This document shows, piece after piece, positions 13,247 through 21,988 of a stretch of DNA of 32,214 nucleotides. This stretch comes from Clostridia bacterium (lineage in GTDB: Bacteria > Bacillota > Clostridia > Oscillospirales > CAG-272): assembly GCA_017502975.1 (NCBI GenBank), contig JAFVTV010000032.1:1-32214 (forward strand), given 5' to 3'. A program made the translations under genes and the position numbers. Under the pieces are notes generated by a model. That model was not told the DNA's origin, did not search any database, and worked only from the letters and a program-made list of their open reading frames with translations. How positions within the stretch are numbered: the stretch's first letter is position 1; each line of letters begins with the position of its first letter.

Positions 13247-15484
13247 TCAGAGCTCTCGCACGAGCGCCTCCATGCACTGCACCGCTTCCTCGGGCGAAAG
13301 GCGATCTGTGGCATACGCACTGCGAAGCAGCGCAGGGGGCAGGAGCGCATCAAATTTATCAAAGACGGGCATTTCAGACGGGAACACAAGCGCCTGTGCC
13401 TGCACGCCCCTTTGCGCGATACCTGCCAGCTGCTTTACAAACCGCCTGCCGTCACCCTCAAGATGGAATTTCAAATAGCAGCAGCCATCATATTCAATGC
13501 CGGAAATGCCAAGCTCGCGTGCATTTGCCGTAAGGATACGGCGCAATGTACGAAAGCCTCGCGTGCCAAGCCACGGAAACAGGCACCACGAGCTGCCGCC
13601 AATATGCAAGAGCGAGCGGTCGCAGATCCCCGTATTGCGCGCAAGATGCCGCGCCACCGCAAGGCGGTGAGCGGCGTTTTCCTTTAGATACGGATATACG
13701 GTATCCTCGCGAAGGACCTCTCTCATACGCTGTAGGATCTTGGTGTGTATCTCACCCATATCCCCGGGCCAGGAAACCTCCATTTTACCCGCAATGGGAT
13801 GCACATAAAGGAGCTTTCGCTGTATATCCAGCTCATCAACCTCCCACACGCGCCCGCCAAGTGCAAAGCGATCGCCAACGGGCGGCGGCGTGGTAATGGT
13901 GCCGATCTCCTCGGCAGTGCCGTTTTCTCCCGTAGCACGCACCGTGAAATCCTCACTGTCCTTAAACACGGCATAAAATTGGAAGCTACGTAGCAGCTTT
14001 TCTCCCGCAAGCCCCACAATAAGCCCCTTTTCTTCAATCAACTCCAAATAATCGCGGTTGACCATATCTACAAGCAGTGTGCGGTAATCCTCCTTTGAAA
14101 CGTGCGCAAAGGGGGGCATTGCCAAGATCTGCTCCGCAAGTCTTTTTGGGGTTTGTTCACCGCTTGCCGCCAATACACTTAAGGTTTGATGGAACAGCAG
14201 GCTCATGGGCATTTTCTTTTCGCGTGGGGGCTCAATAAAGCGCTCCTCAAGATAAAGCTGAATAATGGCAATGGCGCGGAGCAGGCTCCACGGCAAAAGC
14301 TGTGGCAAGGGGGTGTTGGGCAGAGGATCCTCCTCACGAAACACCATCATCATCTCAGGCGGCGCCCCACGCCTGCCCGAGCGCCCCAAGCGCTGCAAAA
14401 AACTGGATACCGATGTCGGCGCTTCGCTTTGCAGCACGCGCTCAAGGCGCCCGATATCAATGCCAAGCTCCATGGTTACCGTTGCACAGGTAACGGCACG
14501 CTCCTCGTCGTTTTTCATTTTCAGCTCGGCATCCTCGCGCAGTGCCGCGGAAAGATTGCCGTGGTGAATGAGGAAAATATCGGGATCGTGACGGCGCGCG
14601 GCGATCTGGCGGAATGTGGCGGTCAGATACTCCGTTTCCTCACGGGAATTGGAAAAGACGAGCGCTTTTTTATCCTTCACACAGTCGTACATGTATTCAT
14701 ATCCAACGTCAATACCGCCGCTTTTCTCACCCGTTGCAGCCCCTTTGTCATCCTCTTGTGCGGCGTTGTCATTGGCAAAGAAAAAATGCTCCAGCCCAAG
14801 CCGCCAACGCAGCCCCGTTGTGGGGACCTCCGGCACGTCACACGGCAGGTCGCTATCCCCTACCAACCACTTGGCGGCTAAGGCAGGGTCGCCAATGGTA
14901 GCAGAAAGCCCCACACGGCGCGGCTGCTTGCCGATCAGCCGTGCGATGCGTGACAGCTGACACTGGATCTGATTGCCGCGGTCACTGCCCGTTAAGGTGT
15001 GCACCTCATCGATCACCACAAAGCGCAGATCCCCAAACAGGCGAGGAATATCGTTGGAACGGTTGATCAGCATGCTTTCAAGCGACTCGGGCGTGATCTG
15101 CAAAATGCCCGCGGGCATATCAAGCAATCTTTTTTTCCTTGATGCCGCAACATCACCGTGCCAATGCGTGACGGGAATACCGCTTTCGAGGAGCAGCTCC
15201 TCCATGCGACCGAATTGGTCGTTGATCAGGCTTTTGAGAGGCGCAATATAAAGCACCCCAATGCTGCTTGACGGGCGCTCGCAAAGCAAGGATAGGATCG
15301 GAAAGAACGCCGCCTCGGTCTTGCCGCTGGCGGTGGTTGAGGTCAGCAAAAGATGGTGGTCGGTTTCAAATATCGTTTGTGCCGCCGCCACCTGCACGTT
15401 ACGCAAGCTCTCCCAGGAATGGGAAAATATATATTCCCGAACAAAGGGCGGAAAGCGCCCGAATATGCGATCTGCTTGTGACAT
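13247..15484 (-). CDS. Lhr/BrxHI-like DEAD/DEAH-box helicase
   Basis: The 745-residue protein is a superfamily 2 helicase acting on DNA or RNA in the cytoplasm. Motifs in order: TTASGKT (about 50-56, motif I), APLKSL (Ia), ITPESL (Ib), DEVH (159-162, motif II), GLSATIGD (III) and QRLGRSGRRG (VI). An Lhr-like C-terminal region of about 350 residues follows. I chose ATG 15484, ten bases after the ATPase stop, because AGAGGTG lies five bases upstream; the frame remains open 63 bases further but without such a site. It is the last gene of a three-gene operon with BrxD-like and TerB_N proteins. The helicase is closest in style to BREX type 2 BrxHI, but a housekeeping Lhr cannot be excluded by sequence alone. 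Confidence 0.9.
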   Translation of the reverse strand: MSQADRIFGRFPPFVREYIFSHSWESLRNVQVAAAQTIFETDHHLLLTSTTASGKTEAAFFPILSLLCERPSSSIGVLYIAPLKSLINDQFGRMEELLLESGIPVTHWHGDVAASRKKRLLDMPAGILQITPESLESMLINRSNDIPRLFGDLRFVVIDEVHTLTGSDRGNQIQCQLSRIARLIGKQPRRVGLSATIGDPALAAKWLVGDSDLPCDVPEVPTTGLRWRLGLEHFFFANDNAAQEDDKGAATGEKSGGIDVGYEYMYDCVKDKKALVFSNSREETEYLTATFRQIAARRHDPDIFLIHHGNLSAALREDAELKMKNDEERAVTCATVTMELGIDIGRLERVLQSEAPTSVSSFLQRLGRSGRRGAPPEMMMVFREEDPLPNTPLPQLLPWSLLRAIAIIQLYLEERFIEPPREKKMPMSLLFHQTLSVLAASGEQTPKRLAEQILAMPPFAHVSKEDYRTLLVDMVNRDYLELIEEKGLIVGLAGEKLLRSFQFYAVFKDSEDFTVRATGENGTAEEIGTITTPPPVGDRFALGGRVWEVDELDIQRKLLYVHPIAGKMEVSWPGDMGEIHTKILQRMREVLREDTVYPYLKENAAHRLAVARHLARNTGICDRSLLHIGGSSWCLFPWLGTRGFRTLRRILTANARELGISGIEYDGCCYLKFHLEGDGRRFVKQLAGIAQRGVQAQALVFPSEMPVFDKFDALLPPALLRSAYATDRLSPEEAVQCMEALVREL

Positions 15485-15494
15485 AGCACACCTC

Positions 15495-16868
15495 TCACAA
15501 AAGAATATCTGTAGGCTCAACAACGGCTCTTTGCGCGGCATTTGCACCGTTTTTCGACTCCGTTAGCACACTTTCCTGCTCGACCTGTGTCACAGCGGGT
15601 CCCGTGACACGCTCTAAGATTGTAGCAAAATCTATCTCGGGATTTTGCATCAGGATATTCAGAACGGTCATATAGTCGCGCAGGATCTCGCGCGGTGTCA
15701 TAAGGCTTTCCGCACCTGCGCGGGAAAGGCACACCTCAAGAAAGCGGATGCGCTCGGCGTCGCTGATTCGCGGCTCCTGCCCGTAGCACTGCGCGTAAAG
15801 CGCCGTAACGCGCACGATAAGCGCATAAAGCTCATCATCCGAAAGTCGGCGCAAGCGAATGACAGGGCCGATGAGATTTCTGAATTCCGCATCAAAAAAG
15901 CGGCTGTCGCAAAGGCGGCTGCGCAGAGCCTCGTAGCTGAAAAGACCGCGACGGGGGTCCTCTAAAAACTGCGGTGTGCCGCCAAGCACAAGCAAAAGCC
16001 CCTCTGCCTTGCCCTGCAGGGCGTCGTTGAACATAGACAGGATCTTTTCATAGTTGTTTTCACGGCTGACGCGATGCACGATCTTATAAAGGTTAACGCA
16101 CTCATCGATAAAGACAACAAAGCCTCGGTAGCCGATCTTTCTTGCCAGCACGGCAAAAAGCTTGATAAAATCATACCAATTTTCATCGTTTACGATCTCG
16201 GACACGTCGATGCCAAGGGCTCTCCTTGCCTCGGTTTTCGAGGAAAATTCACCGCGCAGCCAGCAAAGGCAGGCCGACATTTTATCATCGTCACCTGCAC
16301 AATACGCACGGTAGTATGCTGTGATCACACGCGCAAAATCAAAGCCGCCTACCATAAATTCCACATCACGCAGTGTTTCGGCAATACGCGCTTGCAGGAG
16401 TCTGCCGTCAGCGTCTTCCGTGCCGATTTCTGCTCTGCAAGCCGAGATCCATCTGGCAATGATCTTGGGCAGTGCGCCGCCATCGGGAGAAGCCTTGGAG
16501 GCAAGGTTTTTCATCAGCTCACGGTAGGTGGCAACACCCGTGCCGCCTGTGCCGTAAAGGCGGCGCTCGGGAGAAAGATCGGCATCGGCAGTTATAAAGT
16601 CTCGCTCGATCGCATAGCCGCGCACCAGCTGCATCAAAAAGCTTTTACCGCTGCCGTACCTACCGATGAGAAAGCGCATGGCGGCGCCCCCTTCGCTTAC
16701 GTTTTCAAGATCACCGAGAAAAGCCCCGATCTCATCCCTTCTGCCAATGGCAACATAAGGCGCACCCGTGCGCGGCACAACACCCGCCGCAAGCGAGGCA
16801 AGCAGCGAGGTCAGAATGCGGCGCGGTACGCGCATATCGGCACTTGTATGCTTTGTGTTTTCAATCAT
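15495..16868 (-). CDS. BrxD/DUF2791-like P-loop ATPase
   Basis: The 457-residue protein is an AAA+-like ATPase of the DUF2791 (BrxC/BrxD) group. It starts with a helical segment and has GRRDEIGAFLGDLENVSEGG just before the Walker A motif GRYGSGKS (69-76). A Walker B-type VFIDECVNL follows near residue 255, and a winged-helix-like C terminus includes PREILRDYMTVLNIL. The ATG overlaps the TerB_N stop as ATGA, and the helicase starts ten bases after its stop, so all three are co-translated. BrxD homologues in BREX are thought to load or power a DNA-associated complex; here the BREX methyltransferase and PglZ are absent. The DUF2791 assignment is strong, the role inferred. Confidence 0.9.
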   Translation of the reverse strand: MIENTKHTSADMRVPRRILTSLLASLAAGVVPRTGAPYVAIGRRDEIGAFLGDLENVSEGGAAMRFLIGRYGSGKSFLMQLVRGYAIERDFITADADLSPERRLYGTGGTGVATYRELMKNLASKASPDGGALPKIIARWISACRAEIGTEDADGRLLQARIAETLRDVEFMVGGFDFARVITAYYRAYCAGDDDKMSACLCWLRGEFSSKTEARRALGIDVSEIVNDENWYDFIKLFAVLARKIGYRGFVVFIDECVNLYKIVHRVSRENNYEKILSMFNDALQGKAEGLLLVLGGTPQFLEDPRRGLFSYEALRSRLCDSRFFDAEFRNLIGPVIRLRRLSDDELYALIVRVTALYAQCYGQEPRISDAERIRFLEVCLSRAGAESLMTPREILRDYMTVLNILMQNPEIDFATILERVTGPAVTQVEQESVLTESKNGANAAQRAVVEPTDILL

Positions 16869-18703
16869 GGTAAAATACCTTCTTCCTGTAATAATTCACG
16901 GTAATCCTCAATAATGGCATAATAACCGCCCATATCCTCAAGGATAATATCTCCGATGCTATCCCCCGCTACGGTGTTGATCTTATCGGCAATGGCATCG
17001 GGCATGCTGTTCATTTGCGTAGCAAAGGCACGCTGTGCCAAGGCATCACCACCATCGGCAAGGCGAACAAAGTCTGCCAGCTCACCAAGCATATCGGCAA
17101 GGCTTTTTTGCGCATTTTCCCCTGACGTGGGTGCGACTGTATCGGCGGTAAACGAAGGGGCGGCTTGCGCTTCTCTTACGCACTCCGGCAAGGAAATATC
17201 CTGTAACGGTGCGTGATTTTGCGACAAAGTATCTCTTTTTTCCTCCGCTTCACCACCCTCAAACGCCTCGATCAAGCGCCTTGTAGTCTGCCACGAGGTT
17301 GCCTCGATCGCTGCAGCCCGCTCCACTGACAGCACGCGCTTTGGAAGCTCGTAGCGTTGCTCGTATGCGGGCGGCTTTGCCGCCTCTTTCTTTGACTGCG
17401 ATTTTTTGGGCAGTGCTATGGCAAGAAACCGATCGATACGGGCAGAGAGCTCGCTTGAAACGCGGTAGACCGTAAGACGCGATTTGATCCCAAGCACCGC
17501 GCGAAGGGCATTTTCCGCATATTTGAGCACGTCGGTCACGATATACCGAAGCTCATACGTGTGCGAAAAGGAAACAAAATCCACCTCGATGCGTTTTTTA
17601 TAAGGGTATGCGCAGATCGCCCCCGAAAAGGCATCGCGCGTAACCGTACTGTGCCCGCCCAAAGAGGCGGCACCACCCCCGCGCTGCTCCTCAAGATATG
17701 CCAGCGTTTCCTTAACGGCGCCGCGCATCACAAGATCAAAATGCGGTATGGCGTCGCCGCGGTAAAACTTGCTCTTTTTATAATCGTAATTGCTGCAAAA
17801 ATACAGCACGGCATCAGTCATGGCATCCCCCACCGATGCCGATACATAAAACTCCCTCAAACGGCAACCCGTAAGGAGTTCACCGAGCAGGTCATCGGGT
17901 AGCCTTGGGGGTGGCAGACGGTAGAGCAACGAGTAATCACACAGCCATTCGCGCACGATGGCATCAAGGCGCGGATAACGAGAGCGATAGGAGAGCCATA
18001 AGCGCAGCATGGCTTCCTGCCCCTTTGAGGGCGAGATGGCATCCCCTAAGTTAATGATTTCATACAAATAGAGCAAAAGGTAAGAATAATCCACCGCAAG
18101 CGCCCTGCCCGAGCGAAAGGAGGTGCGCCACCAAAGATACCAATTCAGCTGTGCTCTGTTCAGCTGGGAATACTGCGGCATATAGGAAAAGAACGGCACC
18201 GCCTCGCACTCCCTTCCCTCAAGCGAAAAAAGCCTGCGCGCGTGTCTGCAAAATTCGGCATAATAGCTATACTCGTTTTTATGGGGATAGATCCGTACTC
18301 CGCGCAAAAGCATCCCCTCGGGGGAGTAGCTTGCCTCGGGCTCAGGTCTTTCCTGCTCCTCCTTGGCGTAAGTGGCAGATACATATTGCTTTGGCAGGGG
18401 CACATCCCCCACCATAACGGCATTGGTTGCGCTCATGCGCGTAACGGGCTGCTGCGGCGATGGCTGCGTTTTCGCCGCTTTGGGTGAGGATGCGCTCCGA
18501 TTTTCAGGCACGTCAAGTGCCAAAATTTCAATGTCACGGGGCACAGACGTGTTGCCGCTTACAGGGCGCTCCGACACCGCAATCTCAGCGGGGACAATTT
18601 CTCGGGGAGCGGGTGCTTGATACTGCGTGCGGCGGGGCGGCACCAGCGCTGAAATATCCCAAAAATCAACCGCGTTTTCTCTTTTTTTATCATCGTTTCT
18701 CAC
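16865..18703 (-). CDS. TerB_N/TerB_C domain protein
   Basis: The protein has 612 residues from the GTG at 18703, which follows a strong GGGGGTGAGG ribosome-binding site; the frame is open further upstream but reads through the promoter. After a disordered, proline-rich N terminus of about 115 residues comes the TerB_N domain, with GMLLRGVRIYPHKNEYSYYA and NRAQLNWYLWWRTSFRSGRA. A middle region with a Cys- and Tyr-rich stretch follows, then a low-complexity linker, and a TerB_C-like end (ADKINTVAGDSIGDIILEDM, YYAIIEDYRELL). TerB-type domains are helical modules of tellurite/stress-response systems. Here the protein heads an operon with an ATPase and a helicase, suggesting a scaffold or sensor for a DNA-processing complex. 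Domain calls are from recalled patterns. Confidence 0.85.
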   Translation of the reverse strand: MRNDDKKRENAVDFWDISALVPPRRTQYQAPAPREIVPAEIAVSERPVSGNTSVPRDIEILALDVPENRSASSPKAAKTQPSPQQPVTRMSATNAVMVGDVPLPKQYVSATYAKEEQERPEPEASYSPEGMLLRGVRIYPHKNEYSYYAEFCRHARRLFSLEGRECEAVPFFSYMPQYSQLNRAQLNWYLWWRTSFRSGRALAVDYSYLLLYLYEIINLGDAISPSKGQEAMLRLWLSYRSRYPRLDAIVREWLCDYSLLYRLPPPRLPDDLLGELLTGCRLREFYVSASVGDAMTDAVLYFCSNYDYKKSKFYRGDAIPHFDLVMRGAVKETLAYLEEQRGGGAASLGGHSTVTRDAFSGAICAYPYKKRIEVDFVSFSHTYELRYIVTDVLKYAENALRAVLGIKSRLTVYRVSSELSARIDRFLAIALPKKSQSKKEAAKPPAYEQRYELPKRVLSVERAAAIEATSWQTTRRLIEAFEGGEAEEKRDTLSQNHAPLQDISLPECVREAQAAPSFTADTVAPTSGENAQKSLADMLGELADFVRLADGGDALAQRAFATQMNSMPDAIADKINTVAGDSIGDIILEDMGGYYAIIEDYRELLQEEGILP

Positions 18704-18731
18704 ATCCTCACCCCCTTTTCTGTAATATTTT

Positions 18732-18760
18732 ATTTTATCATGTAAGAGTCCATATGTCAA
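18732..18760 (-). promoter_or_regulatory. Promoter of the TerB_N-ATPase-helicase operon
   Basis: Minus strand -35 TTGACA (18755-18760), 17 bases, -10 TAAAAT (18732-18737). This near-consensus promoter starts transcription after the alternative upstream starts, confirming GTG 18703. Confidence 0.85.
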
Positions 18761-18815
18761 TACTTTACCGATTTTGTGACCGCATTTTTTAAGTTGGCAA
18801 AATTTACATAGGGGC

Positions 18816-18844
18816 TTGCAATTACCGCCAAAATCGGGTATAAT
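18816..18844 (+). promoter_or_regulatory. Promoter of ribF
   Basis: -35 TTGCAA (18816-18821), 17 bases, -10 TATAAT (18839-18844), with GGAGGTGA just before the ATG at 18877. Confidence 0.82.
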
Positions 18845-18876
18845 AGCATCAATTATAAGATCGTGGAGGTGATACG

Positions 18877-19812
18877 ATGCGCGTGATTCAATTAAATTAC
18901 AAGGCGGTACCCCTGTCGCTTGCAAACGGCTGTGGCCTTTGTCTTGGACATTTTGACGGCGTGCACATCGGTCACCGTGCGCTTGTTGACGAATTGAAGC
19001 GACTAAACGCCGCGCGCGAGCAAAAGCTGCCGCTTGGCGTGCTCTGTTTTACCACTCCGCCAACCGCAACCTTAAATAAATCCCCCACGCCGCAGCTCAC
19101 GACCCTTGAGGAGAAGCTGACACTTATGGGAGAGGCGGGGCTTGACTTTGCCGTGCTTTACGACTTCCCTGCGATCAAGGACATGTCCCCCATGCAATTT
19201 ATCGACGATATCCTCATTGGCGAGTGCAATGCAAAAATGCTGGTGTGCGGATTTAACTACTCCTTTGGCGCGCGCGGCGCAGGCACACCTACCGATCTTT
19301 TATCACACTTTGCCAGCAAAAACGGCCGTTCACTTTCCGTAATGCCACCCATCACCGATGGGCCTTATACGGTGAGCTCAAGCTTGATCCGCGCCATGCT
19401 GCAGGGCGGACACCCCGATGATGCCGCGCGCCTGCTCGGCCGTCCCTACTCACTTTCGGGCAAGGTAAAGGACGGACGCAGGCTCGGGCGCACCATGGGG
19501 CTGCCGACCGCAAACCTTACCTTCCCCGCCGAGGGTCTTGTACCAATGCACGGTGTATACGCCGTAACCGTAAAAATAGGCAACCGCACCCATACGGGCA
19601 TTTGTAACATCGGCGTGCGCCCAACGGTAAATAACGGCAAGGACGTAAACTGCGAAACCTTTATTTTTGATTTCAAGGGTGATCTTTACGGCAAGGATCT
19701 TGAGGTGTTCTTTTTGCGCTTCCTGCGAGAGGAACAAAAATTTGAGGATCTTGCCGCGCTGGAAGCGCAAATTCGGTGTGATATCGAACGCGCAAAAAAG
19801 TATTTTGTGTAA
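18877..19812 (+). CDS. ribF: Bifunctional riboflavin kinase/FAD synthetase
   Basis: RibF phosphorylates riboflavin to FMN and adenylates FMN to FAD in the cytoplasm. The 311-residue protein has the N-terminal nucleotidyltransferase with GHFDGVHIGH (24-33) and VSSSLIRAML. The C-terminal kinase domain follows from about residue 187, with GRPYSLSGKV, GLPTANL and ICNIGVRPTV. Both activities should be present. It has its own promoter and terminator and is divergent from the TerB_N operon. The usual truB/rbfA/rpsO neighbours are not here. Confidence 0.96.
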   Translation: MRVIQLNYKAVPLSLANGCGLCLGHFDGVHIGHRALVDELKRLNAAREQKLPLGVLCFTTPPTATLNKSPTPQLTTLEEKLTLMGEAGLDFAVLYDFPAIKDMSPMQFIDDILIGECNAKMLVCGFNYSFGARGAGTPTDLLSHFASKNGRSLSVMPPITDGPYTVSSSLIRAMLQGGHPDDAARLLGRPYSLSGKVKDGRRLGRTMGLPTANLTFPAEGLVPMHGVYAVTVKIGNRTHTGICNIGVRPTVNNGKDVNCETFIFDFKGDLYGKDLEVFFLRFLREEQKFEDLAALEAQIRCDIERAKKYFV

Positions 19813-19835
19813 AAAACACTTTTCAAACAAAAACA

Positions 19836-19867
19836 CGGCAGAGCCAACTTGCTCTGCCGGGTTTTTT
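19836..19867 (+). terminator. Terminator of ribF
   Basis: CGGCAGAGC (19836-19844), loop CAACTT, GCTCTGCCG (19851-19859), then GG and a TTTTTT run. Confidence 0.93.
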
Positions 19868-19964
19868 AAATTTCCAAAATTTATTACATATTTTCCAATT
19901 TTCGACAAATTTATTTTAAATTTTGTGTCGAATATCTTTGTTTTTTCAATTTTTTATGTTTGGA

Positions 19965-20927
19965 CTAGCCAACCGTTATTTCAACATCACCCGTATCCGT
20001 GATAATTTCGCATCTGCCGCCTGCGGAATTTTGAGGAATTCTCACGCTGCCCGTGTTGGTAGTAACAGCAAATACCTTGCCCGAAAGCAGACTTCCCTGC
20101 ACATCGCCTGTTGAGGTTTCTATCACGATCTCAGCGGCATCGCAAGCGTTAAGCAAAACGTCACCCGTGTCCCTTTCAACAAAAAGTCGCTGTGAAACGA
20201 TTACACCCTTGAGGGAAATATCTCCTGTATCTCCACTTGAAGAAAGGCTTTTACAGGAAAATTGATCCAATTCCACATCACCCGTGCTAACATTCATGGA
20301 AGCATCACCCGTGCAAGAGACTCTCTGCACCTCTATCTCGCCTGTAGATGTCGAAAGGTCAAGTGTGGTTGTGGTAACACCCAAAACGCGAATATCACCC
20401 GTGGTGGTTTTTATCTTCAGGCTCGCCGTGGGAGAAGCTTGGCAAGTGACATCTCCCGTGCCGAGGGAAATATCAACGCTTTCAAGCGCGATCCCCTTTG
20501 GAATATCGACGTCGCTCGTATCTGCCTTTACAGTAAGCGAGCCATACGTGCCCTTGGGCAAAAAGACAGTGATTTTCGGTTCAGCCAAATGGATACCGAT
20601 ATGCTCATACCACGCGCGCGTGTCAGACACCTCAATAATAAGTGTGCCGTCCTTTACCGAAACGCTGTGTTTAAGGTTTTCTTGCTCGTAACATTCAATC
20701 TTAGTAATTTCGCCTTCGGTCTGCACAAGCAGGACATCGGCGGTATCCGCTAAAATGGATATATTTTGATAGCTTTCTGTGACCTCATGCGTTGTGACTT
20801 CAAGCTTTACCGTTGAAAATTTCAAAAAATCAAAGTCAGCAGCCACAAGTGCGCCAAAAAAGACTGCACCCCCCAAGAGCACGAGCGCCACGCCAATGGA
20901 TAACCAAAGTATTGTTTTCTTACGCAT
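19965..20927 (-). CDS. DUF4097 beta-strand repeat protein, membrane-anchored
   Basis: The protein has 320 residues from ATG 20927, chosen because GGGAGGG lies eight bases upstream; the GTG at 20933 is too close. One N-terminal membrane segment (LWLSIGVALVLLGGAVFFGA) is followed by a long array of short beta repeats with recurring T-G-D-V and T-G-E-I turns, the DUF4097/adhesin-like beta-helix. It likely sits outside the membrane and has no enzymatic motif. It overlaps the DUF1700 gene by eight bases; PadR-DUF1700-DUF4097 is a recurring Firmicutes trio thought to serve envelope homeostasis. Confidence 0.88.
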   Translation of the reverse strand: MRKKTILWLSIGVALVLLGGAVFFGALVAADFDFLKFSTVKLEVTTHEVTESYQNISILADTADVLLVQTEGEITKIECYEQENLKHSVSVKDGTLIIEVSDTRAWYEHIGIHLAEPKITVFLPKGTYGSLTVKADTSDVDIPKGIALESVDISLGTGDVTCQASPTASLKIKTTTGDIRVLGVTTTTLDLSTSTGEIEVQRVSCTGDASMNVSTGDVELDQFSCKSLSSSGDTGDISLKGVIVSQRLFVERDTGDVLLNACDAAEIVIETSTGDVQGSLLSGKVFAVTTNTGSVRIPQNSAGGRCEIITDTGDVEITVG

Positions 20928-21525
20928 CGTCACGCCCTCCCTTCAAGATTTGGCATTTCACACCAAGGATACACTTTTTTGCAAGTAAAAAAGTCCCCTT
21001 AGTTGCCGCCTTGCTCGCATAAAACATGAAGATCGAAAGCCCCGCGCACACAAGGGCGGCTCCAAGCAACCCCACGCCGGTAATTTTGTTGCCGAAAAGA
21101 AGCAAGCCAACACCCGCCAAAGCCCCACCAACGCCGCTTGCAGCAAGCGCCGCACCCGTTGCCCACAAGGAAATGAGAATCGAAAGAGCGCAGGCAAAAA
21201 TCCCCAGCACCACAGCAAAGCCACCGGCCAAAAGCGAGATCCAAAGCGGCGCACCAAGCACAAAAAGCAGGATCTCCCAACTGCGGAATGCCCTTTTCGG
21301 CTTTATTTTATCCCTGACCAAGGAGCCAAGCGGTATTTGCGACAGGATCTCGCGCACCACATCGTCAAGCGAGCCGACGGCAAGAACCGCCTCCTCTTCA
21401 CTCGCCCCTTCCTCAATGCGGTCATCGATCATCTCACCGTAAAATTCGGCGCGCGCGTCGATCTCGCCCTCGGGCAGACCCGCAAGCCTTGCCCTTAAGC
21501 TTGCAATAAATTCTTGCTTATTCAA
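20920..21525 (-). CDS. DUF1700 (HAAS domain) membrane protein
   Basis: The 201-residue protein starts MNKQEFIASLRARLAGLPEG with an amphipathic helical N-terminal domain (RAEFYGEMIDDRIEEGASEE, VREILSQIPL) typical of DUF1700/HAAS. Several glycine-rich membrane segments follow from about residue 80. The start is a TTG overlapping the PadR stop, preceded by GGGGGATGAGG. It is co-transcribed with padR upstream and the DUF4097 protein downstream. HAAS domains are linked to envelope or signalling functions; the biochemical role is not known. Confidence 0.88.
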   Translation of the reverse strand: MNKQEFIASLRARLAGLPEGEIDARAEFYGEMIDDRIEEGASEEEAVLAVGSLDDVVREILSQIPLGSLVRDKIKPKRAFRSWEILLFVLGAPLWISLLAGGFAVVLGIFACALSILISLWATGAALAASGVGGALAGVGLLLFGNKITGVGLLGAALVCAGLSIFMFYASKAATKGTFLLAKKCILGVKCQILKGGRDDA

Positions 21526-21839
21526 AGCGCCTCATCCCCCTTCGTTACAAATTGATAAATTGACATCACCTCGCGCCACTCGCGCTTAAATTCTAAAATA
21601 CGCGCCGCGCCCGCCTTTGTGATGCGATAATATTTGCGAAGCCTGCCGCCGTGCTCTACCGCCTCCACCGTCAAAAGTCCTGAAAGCTCAAGTCGCTTTA
21701 AGATCGTGTAAAGCGTTGATTCCGACATTTCAATATAGGGCTTCATATCCTTGATGATCTTGTAGCCGTAGGAAGCCTCATTTTTAATAGCTGCCAACAC
21801 GCAAACATCAAGCAGTCCACGCTTCAATTGAATATCCAT
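21522..21839 (-). CDS. PadR family transcriptional regulator
   Basis: The 105-residue protein is a PadR winged-helix repressor: KRGLLDVCVLAAIKNEASYG, STLYTILKRLELSGLLTVE and RKYYRITKAG. It lacks the long C-terminal coiled-coil domain, as in the short PadR-s2 class. It is the first gene of a three-gene operon and overlaps the next gene. It probably represses its own promoter at 21864-21892, where AATAC and GTATT arms flank the -10 region. Confidence 0.95.
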   Translation of the reverse strand: MDIQLKRGLLDVCVLAAIKNEASYGYKIIKDMKPYIEMSESTLYTILKRLELSGLLTVEAVEHGGRLRKYYRITKAGAARILEFKREWREVMSIYQFVTKGDEAL

Positions 21840-21863
21840 ATGATACCTCCCCTCACGTAATAC

Positions 21864-21892
21864 ATCATATCACGAAGTATTGAGATTGTCAA
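21864..21892 (-). promoter_or_regulatory. Promoter of the padR-DUF1700-DUF4097 operon
   Basis: Minus strand -35 TTGACA (21887-21892), 17 bases, -10 TATGAT (21864-21869). AATAC and GTATT inverted arms around the -10 may be the PadR operator. Confidence 0.8.
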
Positions 21893-21928
21893 GCACTTTT
21901 AATAAAATTTTTTATGGAATTTCGAAAC

Positions 21929-21957
21929 TTGACAAAAAAGACGTTTTTTGATATAAC
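21929..21957 (+). promoter_or_regulatory. Promoter of the esterase gene
   Basis: -35 TTGACA (21929-21934), 17 bases, -10 TATAAC (21952-21957), then AAAGGAG before the ATG at 21989. Confidence 0.8.
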
Positions 21958-21988
21958 AAAAATGTAATAAAAAAAGGAGAACTTTTTT

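Noticed and set aside
13247-18703. A BREX (type 2) phage-resistance locus
   Set aside because: ATPase and helicase are BrxD- and BrxHI-like, but no PglX methyltransferase, PglZ or PglW gene lies in the window, and the first gene is TerB_N/TerB_C.
18704-18925. Longer N terminus of the TerB_N protein
   Set aside because: It would begin upstream of the operon promoter and overlap the ribF promoter; GTG 18703 follows a strong ribosome-binding site.
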